A stretch of DNA of 64,000 nucleotides from JACSRF01 sp964504445 (GTDB lineage: Bacteria > Chloroflexota > Anaerolineae > Promineifilales > Promineifilaceae): NCBI GenBank assembly GCA_964504445.1, contig CAZDEO010000004.1, positions 1-64,000 of the forward strand, written 5' to 3'. Positions 8,127 to 15,961 of this stretch are shown piece by piece (the first letter of the stretch is position 1; each line of letters opens with the position of its first letter). The position numbers and the translations under genes are program-made. The notes below the pieces were generated by a model. The model was not told the DNA's origin. It did not search any database and saw only the letters and a program-made list of their open reading frames with translations.

Positions 8127-9578
8127 ATGGCTGTTTCGATGAGGTGGAAGAGGCCGTGGTGGATTGGGGCAGCGCTGCTGGTGGGGCTGGCGCTGGCGCA
8201 GTTGCCGCTATTGTGGGCGGGGGCGCTGGTGGGGGGCACGGCCGTACTCCTTCTCACCCTTATCCAACCGCTTGTTGGACTGGGGCTGGCTTTGCTGTTG
8301 GCCCCCTTGGGCGCCTACGAAGCCCGCGCCTTCACCGGCTCCCCCCTGGACAGCGGCCAGGTGTTGCTGCTGCTGACTCTGGTGGCGTGGCTGGCGCGGG
8401 GATTGCGCCAGAAGCGCGTGGTGCTGCCCGCTACGCCATTGGCTGTGCCCCTGCTGCTGTTCATTTTTGTGGCCCTGGTGACATTGCTTGACGCGCCCTC
8501 GCTGGCCCTGGGGTTAAAAGAGGTGGCAAAGTGGGTAGAGATGCTGCTGCTCATCTGGCTGGTGCTGGACTTGACCACCGATTTGCCGCCGCAGCGCGCC
8601 CCCTGGCTGCTGCTGGGGATGCTGGCTTTGGCAGCTACCGCGCAGGGAGTTTTTGGCATTTACCAATTTTTCTGGCGGGGGGAAGCACCGGAGCATTTTA
8701 TGGTGCTGGGCCGTTTTTACCGCGCCTTTGGTACCTTTGACCAGCCCAATCCCTATGGCGGCTATATGAATCTCACTGCCCTGCTTTCGTTAGGCGCGTT
8801 TGTAGGAGTATTCAGTAATCGGTGGTCAGTAATTAGGGGGCAGTGGCGTAAACTGCTTACGGATTACCGTTTCCTGCTGATTGGGTTGGCAACGGCCGTT
8901 GCCGTGGGCGGCGTGCTGGTTTCTTGGAGTCGGGGGGCGTGGCTGGGGTTTGCGGCGGGAACGGCCGTGCTCATCCTTTTTTTGCCACGCAGATGGTGGC
9001 AAGGCGTGGCGTTGCTGGGGGCCGTTAGCATCGCGGGCAGCGGACTGCTGTTGGCAGGCGTAGCCACTAACCGGCTGCCGGGGGGCATTGTGCAGCGCGT
9101 TACCAGTAGTTTCACACAAGGCCTACCCGTTGATGACGTGCGCGGCGTGGATATCACCGATGAAAACTTTGCTGTAGTGGAGCGATTGGCTCATTGGCAG
9201 GCGGCGGCGGGCATGGCCCGTGACCATTTTTGGCTGGGAGTGGGCTTGGGCAATTACGAAGCAGCTTACCCTAACTACCGCCTCATCAATTGGGCTGCTC
9301 CTTTAGGCCACGCCCATAACTATTACCTGAACCTGTGGGCCGAAACGGGGCTGCTGGGGCTTTTGGCTTATTTGCTTTTCTGGACGGCCGTTTTCTGGGA
9401 AAATAAGCGGCTATTGCAAACCATGGACGCTCCCCAGCGGGGGTTGGTTCTCGGCCTGTTGGCTGCCTGGACAGCGCTAGCCGTTCACCATCTGGTGGAT
9501 AACCTTTATGTAAATAATATTTACCTGCACCTGGGCGTTATGCTGGGGTTGCAGCAGCTTTTGAGGAAACAAGCATGA
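8127..9578 (+). CDS. O-antigen ligase/polymerase family membrane protein
   Basis: Polytopic membrane protein of the Wzy_C (O-antigen ligase/polymerase) type, about 483 aa with 10 or more hydrophobic segments. A large loop precedes the diagnostic segment GHAHNYYLNLWAETG near residue 400, after WLGVGLGNYE. Such proteins join glycan chains to a lipid or protein acceptor outside the membrane. The start is uncertain: the frame opens at TTG 8097, and ATG 8127 or 8139 both fit before the first membrane helix, with no clear ribosome site. Residues encoded by 8809-8871 come from a 7-bp periodic tract that interrupts the otherwise hydrophobic pattern. It overlaps the GtrA-like gene by 4 bp. Confidence 0.8.
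   Translation: MAVSMRWKRPWWIGAALLVGLALAQLPLLWAGALVGGTAVLLLTLIQPLVGLGLALLLAPLGAYEARAFTGSPLDSGQVLLLLTLVAWLARGLRQKRVVLPATPLAVPLLLFIFVALVTLLDAPSLALGLKEVAKWVEMLLLIWLVLDLTTDLPPQRAPWLLLGMLALAATAQGVFGIYQFFWRGEAPEHFMVLGRFYRAFGTFDQPNPYGGYMNLTALLSLGAFVGVFSNRWSVIRGQWRKLLTDYRFLLIGLATAVAVGGVLVSWSRGAWLGFAAGTAVLILFLPRRWWQGVALLGAVSIAGSGLLLAGVATNRLPGGIVQRVTSSFTQGLPVDDVRGVDITDENFAVVERLAHWQAAAGMARDHFWLGVGLGNYEAAYPNYRLINWAAPLGHAHNYYLNLWAETGLLGLLAYLLFWTAVFWENKRLLQTMDAPQRGLVLGLLAAWTALAVHHLVDNLYVNNIYLHLGVMLGLQQLLRKQA
8809..8871. repeat. Heptad-periodic tract inside the O-antigen ligase gene
   Basis: Nine consecutive 7-bp units, several sharing a TCAG or TAAT core (for example TATTCAG TAATCGG). The length is 63 bp, a multiple of three, so the frame is kept. 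The encoded residues are polar and basic (NRWSVIRGQWRKLLTDYR) within a membrane protein. Same kind as the tracts at 36322, 57423, 61593 and 63807. Confidence 0.55.
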
Positions 9579-10129
9579 TTTCATCTTTTACCGGTCTTGC
9601 CATTCGCATGGGTGTTAACCCCAAAGAAGCCAAGCGGTTCGTCAAATTTGCCGTTGTGGGCACCATTGGCTTCATCGTGGATTTCGGTATTTTCAACCTG
9701 ATGATTAACCCCTTTGTTACCTGGCTAGAACCGGGGACCGTTTTGTACAATGCCCTGGCGGGATATGGGTTGACGACAGAGCAAATTTCGGGGTTGGCGC
9801 CTACTTTTGCCGGAACGCTTTCTTTCATTGCCGCCATCCTCAGCAATTTTATGTGGAACCGTTACTGGACCTATCCGGATTCGCGCTCGAAGTCGGTGCG
9901 GCGGCAGTTAGTGCAATTTATTTTGGTGAGCGTGGCGGGCATATTAATTCGGGCGCCTATTCTAACCTTTACCCACCGCCCCTTTACGCGCCTGGTGGAA
10001 AATATGCCAACTTTGGCTCCCTATGCCGTGCGTTTGGGCAAAAATATGGCCTTGATGGTGGCGGTTGGGGTGGTAATGTTCTGGAATTTCTTTGTGAACC
10101 GGTATTGGACCTATAACGACGTGGATTGA
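9575..10129 (+). CDS. GtrA-like family membrane protein
   Basis: Small four-helix membrane protein of the GtrA/DPMS family (184 aa), usually linked to flipping polyprenyl-phosphate-linked sugars. The sequence shows RFVKFAVVGTIGFIVDF at the N-terminus, two central helices, and the paired motifs NFMWNRYWTYPDS and NFFVNRYWTYNDVD typical of the family. It starts within the stop of the ligase gene (ATGA overlap) and its TGA overlaps the next ATG by one base. The three genes are therefore translationally coupled and probably act on one glycan pathway. Confidence 0.88.
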   Translation: MISSFTGLAIRMGVNPKEAKRFVKFAVVGTIGFIVDFGIFNLMINPFVTWLEPGTVLYNALAGYGLTTEQISGLAPTFAGTLSFIAAILSNFMWNRYWTYPDSRSKSVRRQLVQFILVSVAGILIRAPILTFTHRPFTRLVENMPTLAPYAVRLGKNMALMVAVGVVMFWNFFVNRYWTYNDVD

Positions 10130-11271
10130 TGGCGCGCATAGGCATTGACGTAACTTCGGCCATTGTGCAGGGGGGAGGCATTGGGCGCTACACGCGGGAG
10201 CTGGTACGCGCTCTGGTTCAAGAAGATTCCACCTATTATTTCCATCTATTTTCAGCAAAACCCCCCGACATTGTGCCGGTGGCAAATCCGCTGCCTGATG
10301 GAGAGCGCGTTGCTTACCATCCGGCGCCATTAACCGAACGCTGGCTCTATCGCTTATGGTATCGCCTGAAACTGCCTTTGCCGGTGCAGTGGGTGACAGG
10401 GCCGCTAGATTTGTTTCATTCCCCAGATTTTGTACTGCCTCCGGTGAGTGGGGGTATTCCCACGCTGCTGACGGTGCATGACCTTTCTTTTGCCCATTAC
10501 CCGCAGGTGTTTCCGGAACCGTTGGTGCGCTATTTGAACACGGTGGTGCCCTGGTCGGTGGGGCGAGCGACGCATATTTTGGCGGATTCGCAGGCAACGC
10601 AGGATGATTTGACCACCCTCTGGCAAGTGGCGCCGGAGAAGGTGACGGTGCTGTACAGTGGGGTAGACGGCCGTTTTCGTCCGGTAGAGTCTGGGCTGGA
10701 GATTACGGCCGTGCGTCGCCAGTATGAGTTGGGGGATGCGCCCTATATTTTGACGGTGGGCACGGTGCAGCCGCGCAAGAACTACCAGATGCTCATTCGC
10801 GCTTTTGCGCCGTTGGCGGGCAGATTTTCGCACAATCTGGTCATTGCCGGTGGGCAGGGCTGGCTGTATGAGGAAATGATGGCAGAGGTGGCACGGCAGG
10901 GGTTAGACGGCCGTGTGCGCTTCATTGGCTTTGTGGACGACGATCATTTGCCTGCCCTGTATAGTGGGGCGACCCTTTACGTCTTTCCCAGTCTCTATGA
11001 AGGCTTTGGCCTGCCCATTTTGGAGGCTATGGGCTGTGGCGTGCCCGTGTTGACCTCCAACGCGTCCAGTTTGCCAGAGGTAGCGGGGGAAGCGGCCGTG
11101 CAGCTTGCCCCCCAAGACGAGGCCGCCTGGACGGACGCCATGGCTCAATTGCTGGGGAATGCTGGGCGGCGGGCGGAAATGGTGGCGGCAGGCTTCCGCC
11201 AGGTGCAGCAGTTTAGCTGGCGCAAAGCGGCGCAGCAGCTCTTGGCAATTTATGATGCGCTTTTAAGCTAA
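10129..11271 (+). CDS. Glycosyltransferase family 4 protein
   Basis: GT-B fold retaining glycosyltransferase, 380 aa. The N-terminal GGGIGRYTRELVRAL is the acceptor-side loop. GTVQPRKNYQMLIRAF and the nucleotide-sugar E-x7-E motif EGFGLPILEAMGCG (near residue 289) mark the C-terminal donor domain of GT4 enzymes of the mannosyltransferase type. ATG 10129 shares its first base with the previous stop, preferable to the adjacent TTG at 10126. Last gene of the envelope glycan run. Donor and acceptor are not known. Confidence 0.92.
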   Translation: MARIGIDVTSAIVQGGGIGRYTRELVRALVQEDSTYYFHLFSAKPPDIVPVANPLPDGERVAYHPAPLTERWLYRLWYRLKLPLPVQWVTGPLDLFHSPDFVLPPVSGGIPTLLTVHDLSFAHYPQVFPEPLVRYLNTVVPWSVGRATHILADSQATQDDLTTLWQVAPEKVTVLYSGVDGRFRPVESGLEITAVRRQYELGDAPYILTVGTVQPRKNYQMLIRAFAPLAGRFSHNLVIAGGQGWLYEEMMAEVARQGLDGRVRFIGFVDDDHLPALYSGATLYVFPSLYEGFGLPILEAMGCGVPVLTSNASSLPEVAGEAAVQLAPQDEAAWTDAMAQLLGNAGRRAEMVAAGFRQVQQFSWRKAAQQLLAIYDALLS

Positions 11272-11275
11272 AAAG

Positions 11276-12142
11276 CTAAACGGCCGTGACCTCATTCCGC
11301 AGCGTGCCAATTCCCTCAATCTCGCTTTCCAACACGTCGCCGGGACGTAGATATTCCGGTGGCGTGCGCGCAAAGCCTACCCCCTCTGGCGTGCCCGTGG
11401 CAATGATGTCTCCGGGCAGCAGGGTCATCCCTTTGGACAGATAGGCGATGATGGCTGGGATGGTGAAAATCATGTGGTTGGTACGGCCGTCTTGCTTGGT
11501 CACGCCATTGACGCGGCAGGTAATGCGTAAGTTGTGGGGAGCAGGCAGCTCATCCAGGGTCACAATCCAGGGGCCGGTGGGGCAGGCACCGTCCAGGCTT
11601 TTGCCCTTGAAGTATTGTTTGCCGTTCATTTGCAGGTCGCGGGCGCTGACGTCGTTGAGGACGGTGTAGCCGAAGACGTGCGCCCAGGCTTCGGCGGCGG
11701 GAATGTTTTTGCCCGCTTTGCCGATGATGACGGCGAGTTCCACTTCCCAATCAATCTGGCTGGAAACGGTCGAATCAAAGGGAATGGGATCGGTAGGGCC
11801 GGAAACGGCCGTGGTGGCTTTGGTGAACACGATGGGCGTGGTGGGCAGAGCTGCTGGCTTCCCTTTAGCGGTGTAAGATTCCAGGGCGTGCTCGGCGTAG
11901 TTAAGACCCAGGCACATCACGTTGCGGCGCGGGTAGGGAATGGGGGCCAGCAAACGAACTTGGGTCAGGGGAACGGCCGTGGCCCCCGCTGCCACCTGTG
12001 CTTCAGCCTGCGACAGCCCCAATGCCCCCAAATCAATGAGTCTCAGCATATCCGGCGCAATGCCCGATAAATCTACCACCCCATCATCCTGCACCGCGCC
12101 AACCTTAACCACGTGATCTAATTCATAAGTTACCAGCTTCAA
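11276..12142 (-). CDS. Fumarylacetoacetate hydrolase family protein
   Basis: FAH-fold hydrolase/isomerase, 288 aa from TTG 12142. The motifs NVMCLGLNYAEHA, DWEVELAVIIGK (metal-binding acidic residues), GYTVLNDVSARD and PGDIIATGTPEGVGFARTPPEYL are all present; members hydrolyse or tautomerise 2-hydroxy-dienoate and acylpyruvate compounds. The TTG start is chosen because GGAGG lies 7 bp upstream and the translation (KLVTYELDHVVKVGAV) matches usual family N-termini. The frame is open further upstream but without support. It converges on the glycosyltransferase with 4 bp between stops. Confidence 0.9.
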   Translation of the reverse strand: MKLVTYELDHVVKVGAVQDDGVVDLSGIAPDMLRLIDLGALGLSQAEAQVAAGATAVPLTQVRLLAPIPYPRRNVMCLGLNYAEHALESYTAKGKPAALPTTPIVFTKATTAVSGPTDPIPFDSTVSSQIDWEVELAVIIGKAGKNIPAAEAWAHVFGYTVLNDVSARDLQMNGKQYFKGKSLDGACPTGPWIVTLDELPAPHNLRITCRVNGVTKQDGRTNHMIFTIPAIIAYLSKGMTLLPGDIIATGTPEGVGFARTPPEYLRPGDVLESEIEGIGTLRNEVTAV

Positions 12143-12157
12143 TGTAAACCTCCACGT

Positions 12158-12192
12158 AAAAACCTGCGAGGTTTCCAACGCCCCGCAGGTTT
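12158..12192. repeat. Inverted repeat between two minus-strand genes
   Basis: AAACCTGCG and CGCAGGTTT form a 9-bp stem. The loop GAGGTTTCCAACGCCC contains a second, partial copy of the motif. It lies just past the stop of the M23 gene and before the FAH gene. It may reduce read-through, but the T tract is short. Confidence 0.5.
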
Positions 12193-12203
12193 GCAAAAGA
12201 TGA

Positions 12204-14606
12204 TTAACGACGCCCTACCACCGGCGCAATGCCCCGGCCAACCCACACCTCTTCGGCAAACTCGGGATTGCTGGCGGAGGCCACAAAATAGGTTACCCCT
12301 TGCACGGTGGAGCGCTTCAGCAGCTCCGACCAGAAGGTTATGTACTCCATGCCCTTGCGCGCTGGGGATGTGCCCGCCTTATTGTTGCTGGCCTCCGTTA
12401 CCCAAATTGGCTCCTCGCGGAAGCGAGAGATATAATCATCCAGCACGCCCAGAGCTGTTTCCATAGGGTACACGTTAGACCAGTAGATGTGCACGCCCAG
12501 CCCGTCGGCTGCTTTCACCGCGTCGCGGCTGGCTTCCAGGAATTCGACGTGGTCCATTTTTAAATTGCGCACCGACGCTCCCGGCGACAGTCCCGGATAG
12601 ATGAAGCGCATTCTCGGCAATTCCTTGCGGAATAGGTCCAGCACTTGCAGCCACCATTGGGCAAAGGCGGCGCCATCTTTCCATGTGCTGCCCATGCCTT
12701 CGGGCACCAGGTTTGGCTCGTTATGCAGTTCTATAACGACATCGCGCCCCTGCAAATGACTTAGAGTGCGTTTGGTGTCACTGATGGTGTCGTGGAAGAA
12801 TTGCTGAGGACTAATGTTGCGCCCACCAAAGTCCAGGAAAGCGCGCACAATCCAACTGGCGGTGGGGTGGTTGGCGGCTAGTTTGGCTACGGACTCTGGG
12901 TTGTGGAAGGAAAGAAGTTTGATCATGCCGGGCCGCATAATCTTGAATTCTTCTATTTCGGCGTCACTGATGAAGGGGTCGGCGGAGGCGTGAAGACCCA
13001 GCCTGGCCTGGCCTAACACAGCCGGTTCGGGCTGATGCTCCGGTGGGGTGGGGGAATGTTGCGGGCTGGTGGGGCTGATGATGGGCGCAGACGCAAAGGG
13101 CTTCTGCAAAATGGCATCATCTACACGCACTGGGGTGTATTCGCCCTGGGGGGCGCCGGTGACAATCATGGCGGCATTGCCCGGCACAAAACCGAGATTG
13201 GCAGCATTTCGCCGCGGTGCATCGCGCAAGTTGATGCCAAATTGTCCGGCAATGGCCATGCCGCCCGCCACGCTGATTTGGGCCGTAAAAGCCCAGCCAG
13301 GGGTGGTGTCGTGAATGGGCGCAGGGGCCGGGGGTGGTGTTGTTGATGCAGGCAGAGGTTGGGGTTGGGTGGTGGGCGGCTGGGGCTGCACCAGGCCGGT
13401 GATGTCGCGGGGACGGACATGGAGGGGTGTGTATTCGCCTTGAGCCTGCCCGGCCACGATAGCTTGTGCGCCTTCGTTGAACATGCCAATGGCCACGGCC
13501 GTGCGCTTAGGCGCCGCCCTCAAGTTTGTGCCAAACTGCCCAGAAGTGGCCTGATTCCCCACAATGGTCAGATTTTGCGTCCAGGCCCAACCTAGCACAG
13601 CATCACTTGGCGCCGGCGCGGGGGTGGGCGGGGCTGAGGGCTGCGTCACACCCCCTTCCGGCAGATTAATCGGTCCAGAAAAATCACTGCGCCGTACCTG
13701 CAAGGGTAAATATTCCCCGTTCGCCGCACCCGTCACAGTTGTTGGGCTGCCCCCTTTCACCAACCCAATATTGACTGCACTCCGGCGCGGTGCGGCCCGT
13801 AAATTAATGCCAAATTGCCCTATTATCGCCTGATTCCCTTGCACGCTTAGATTACTGGCCCAGCCCCAGCCCTCTACCGTGTCTGCTGTAGACGGTAGAG
13901 GGGCTGGCGCCGGAACTGGCGGTTCTGGCTGCGCATTAACCAGAGCTACCGTAGGAACTTTTACCGGCGTATACAAGCCCCGTCGTTCCCCTGTTACCAA
14001 GACAATCGTCCCCTCAGCAACCAGGTCAATAAGGGGACCATTGACGCTGGGTGTGCTGCGCAGGTTAACCCCACCTGGCCCAATCTGCGCTAGGTCGCCT
14101 TGAATGGTGATGGCGCTGGTGTAGGCCCAGCCATCGGTAAAAGGGCCGGCTGGCGTTTGCCAACCCATGAGGGGCAGCAGGAAAGGAGTTGGATCAATAA
14201 AACCCGGAGGCCAGTTGCCCACTTGTGCCCCCTTTTTCTTGAGGCTCAGGTGTAGATGGGAGCCAAAGCTATTGCCGGTATTATCCGCAAGACCAATGAG
14301 GTCGCCTGCCTTGACCTTGTCGCCCACTTTCACCAAAGCCTGATGGAAATGGGCATAGATGGTTTCATAGTCATCCTGGTGGCTGATGCGCAGGTGAACG
14401 CCATAGGGATGCTTGCTGGGATTTGTTTCCACCACTTTCACTTCACCCGGCGCTACAGCAAAGATTTTGCTGCCATGCGTAGCCATAATGTCAATGCCTT
14501 CATGTCCGGGCAAACCAAACTGGGCATAATTTTGCGGATTAACGCCGAATTGTTGGGTAATATGTCGGAATTCGGTGGGCCACGCCTGGAACTTAAACGC
14601 ACTCAT
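12204..14606 (-). CDS. M23 peptidase, four SH3-like repeats and a GH-A-like glycosidase domain
   Basis: An 800-aa multidomain protein. The N-terminal M23 (LytM) domain, about residues 30-140, shows the zinc motif HEGID and the paired HLHLS, with YAHFHQ between them. Four SH3-like repeats follow (about 160-510), each with a GWAWTQNL-type start and an INLRAAPRR-type core, separated by Pro/Ala-rich linkers. The C-terminal ~260 residues look like a clan GH-A TIM barrel: HNEPN supplies the probable acid/base Glu and WVTEAS the probable nucleophile Glu. ATG 14606 follows AAGGAG; longer starts add no recognisable sequence. No signal peptide is visible, which is odd for a wall-acting enzyme. Cell-wall or polysaccharide cleavage is inferred. 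Confidence 0.82.
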   Translation of the reverse strand: MSAFKFQAWPTEFRHITQQFGVNPQNYAQFGLPGHEGIDIMATHGSKIFAVAPGEVKVVETNPSKHPYGVHLRISHQDDYETIYAHFHQALVKVGDKVKAGDLIGLADNTGNSFGSHLHLSLKKKGAQVGNWPPGFIDPTPFLLPLMGWQTPAGPFTDGWAYTSAITIQGDLAQIGPGGVNLRSTPSVNGPLIDLVAEGTIVLVTGERRGLYTPVKVPTVALVNAQPEPPVPAPAPLPSTADTVEGWGWASNLSVQGNQAIIGQFGINLRAAPRRSAVNIGLVKGGSPTTVTGAANGEYLPLQVRRSDFSGPINLPEGGVTQPSAPPTPAPAPSDAVLGWAWTQNLTIVGNQATSGQFGTNLRAAPKRTAVAIGMFNEGAQAIVAGQAQGEYTPLHVRPRDITGLVQPQPPTTQPQPLPASTTPPPAPAPIHDTTPGWAFTAQISVAGGMAIAGQFGINLRDAPRRNAANLGFVPGNAAMIVTGAPQGEYTPVRVDDAILQKPFASAPIISPTSPQHSPTPPEHQPEPAVLGQARLGLHASADPFISDAEIEEFKIMRPGMIKLLSFHNPESVAKLAANHPTASWIVRAFLDFGGRNISPQQFFHDTISDTKRTLSHLQGRDVVIELHNEPNLVPEGMGSTWKDGAAFAQWWLQVLDLFRKELPRMRFIYPGLSPGASVRNLKMDHVEFLEASRDAVKAADGLGVHIYWSNVYPMETALGVLDDYISRFREEPIWVTEASNNKAGTSPARKGMEYITFWSELLKRSTVQGVTYFVASASNPEFAEEVWVGRGIAPVVGRR

Positions 14607-14788
14607 AGGGGCAACTCCTTTTATGTGATTTAGCTGAATAGTCGGCTGCTGGAATATAAGTGAACTATTTTGCACAGTGTAACATAAATTTCCCCATTGG
14701 TAATAGGGGTGACTTGGCGTTTGTGCAGGAATGGATTGGGCTTATGCCTTGCAAAGTTTGGGGAGGTATCAGGTGGTGTGCTGCTTGC

Positions 14789-15574
14789 TTATCGGGTGCG
14801 GCGTTGCCAGTAATCTTTAAGAGTCAGTTCGGTCATGCCTTCATCAGAGGATAAGAAATCTAGGAGGAGGCGGTTGAACTTGGCGGTTTCTTGCAGCATG
14901 GGAAAGTGGTTGCAGTTATCTATGCCCACGAAATACTGGTTGCTGGCTGCTCGGAGGTCACCATTGTTAGCGGGCGCTTTTACTACGGTATCTTCTTCGC
15001 CAAATACAAGGAGGATGGGGCAGGGGAAGTTTTGTAAATCTTCGGTAAAGTTGTAGCTTGCTAATTCGCTAGCCAGGTTATTCATAGCTTCCTGGTCGGT
15101 TTTGCGTAGTTCGCTGTCTACTTCAGAAAAGCTGTTAGATTTTCCTAGAACTTTGGCGATAAATGATTCGGGTTGGGAGTTTGTGAGGCGGGCATTAATG
15201 TAACCACCGTTTAAGGGTAAGGAAACGGTGACTATTTTGTCTACCAACTCTGCGTTTTGTTTTGTGAAACGGAGGGCAACGGCGGCGCCAAGTCCATGAC
15301 CTACCAGAGTGACGGGTGTGGCGATGCCCAGCTTGTCTACGAACTGGTCGAGCATTTCTACGTAGGCTTGAAGGGTGTACATGTTTTTGGCTTTACTGGA
15401 ATCGCCAAAACCCCATAAGTCGAAGGCAAACACGCGGTGTCTGGCGGAGAGGCCTTGCATGGTGGGCCACCAATAACGCCAGGAACCGAGCCACCCGTGG
15501 ATAAAGACCAGGGGTTGGCCACGCCCTAGAACTTCGTAATGGATGAGGTTGCTGCCGACCGTTGTGATGCTCAT
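14789..15574 (-). CDS. Alpha/beta hydrolase-fold protein lacking the nucleophile serine
   Basis: Alpha/beta hydrolase fold, 261 aa, with the oxyanion segment HGWLGS, the strand-loop FAFDLWGFGDS and a C-terminal NCNHFPM carrying the usual His; VFGEED holds the acidic residue. The nucleophile elbow reads VGHGLG, so the expected Ser (position 94) is Gly, encoded by GGA at 15293-15295. The related protein at 23719-24540 has the intact GHSMGG. This copy may be a pseudo-enzyme that binds rather than cleaves. It is the last gene of the eight-gene signalling run, 15 bp after the CheY-like gene. Confidence 0.88.
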   Translation of the reverse strand: MSITTVGSNLIHYEVLGRGQPLVFIHGWLGSWRYWWPTMQGLSARHRVFAFDLWGFGDSSKAKNMYTLQAYVEMLDQFVDKLGIATPVTLVGHGLGAAVALRFTKQNAELVDKIVTVSLPLNGGYINARLTNSQPESFIAKVLGKSNSFSEVDSELRKTDQEAMNNLASELASYNFTEDLQNFPCPILLVFGEEDTVVKAPANNGDLRAASNQYFVGIDNCNHFPMLQETAKFNRLLLDFLSSDEGMTELTLKDYWQRRTR

Positions 15575-15589
15575 GGTATTGCTGTTGTT

Positions 15590-15961
15590 TTAGCTGTTTT
15601 CGCTTAGGACACGTTTGATTGTGCCGATTAATTCGTCTGGAGCGAAGGGTTTTAGGATGTAGTCTGCTGCCCCGGCTTGTAGGCCGGTGGCAATTTCTGC
15701 TTCCTGGCCTTTGGCTGACAGGAAGATAACGGGAATGTCTTTGGTGCTTTCCATGGTTTTGATTTTTTCGCAGGCCTGGTAGCCGGTCATGCGTGGCATG
15801 CGTACGTCCATTAAAATGAGATCGAAGTTGCCGTTGGGCGCAATTTCGACGGCAACCTGACCATCTTCTGCCGGTACGACTTCAAAGCCGTTGAATTGCA
15901 GTGTGAGAACGATTAGTTCGCGAATGTCGGTGTCGTCTTCAGCAATGAGAATTTTGGTCAT
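15590..15961 (-). CDS. Response regulator, single receiver domain
   Basis: CheY-like receiver of 123 aa with no output domain. The acidic pocket EDD (residues 8-10), the phospho-acceptor Asp 52 in LILMDVRMP, a conserved Ser in FLSAKG and the Lys in LKPFAPDE are all present. Its start overlaps the stop of the large histidine kinase gene by 4 bp (ATGA), so it is almost surely that kinase's partner. With no output domain it must act by protein contact or by phosphate shuttling. Confidence 0.94.
   Translation of the reverse strand: MTKILIAEDDTDIRELIVLTLQFNGFEVVPAEDGQVAVEIAPNGNFDLILMDVRMPRMTGYQACEKIKTMESTKDIPVIFLSAKGQEAEIATGLQAGAADYILKPFAPDELIGTIKRVLSENS

Noticed and set aside
12143..12196. Longer N-terminus for the FAH-family protein
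   Set aside because: The extra residues come from the inverted-repeat region and the TTG at 12142 has a proper ribosome site.
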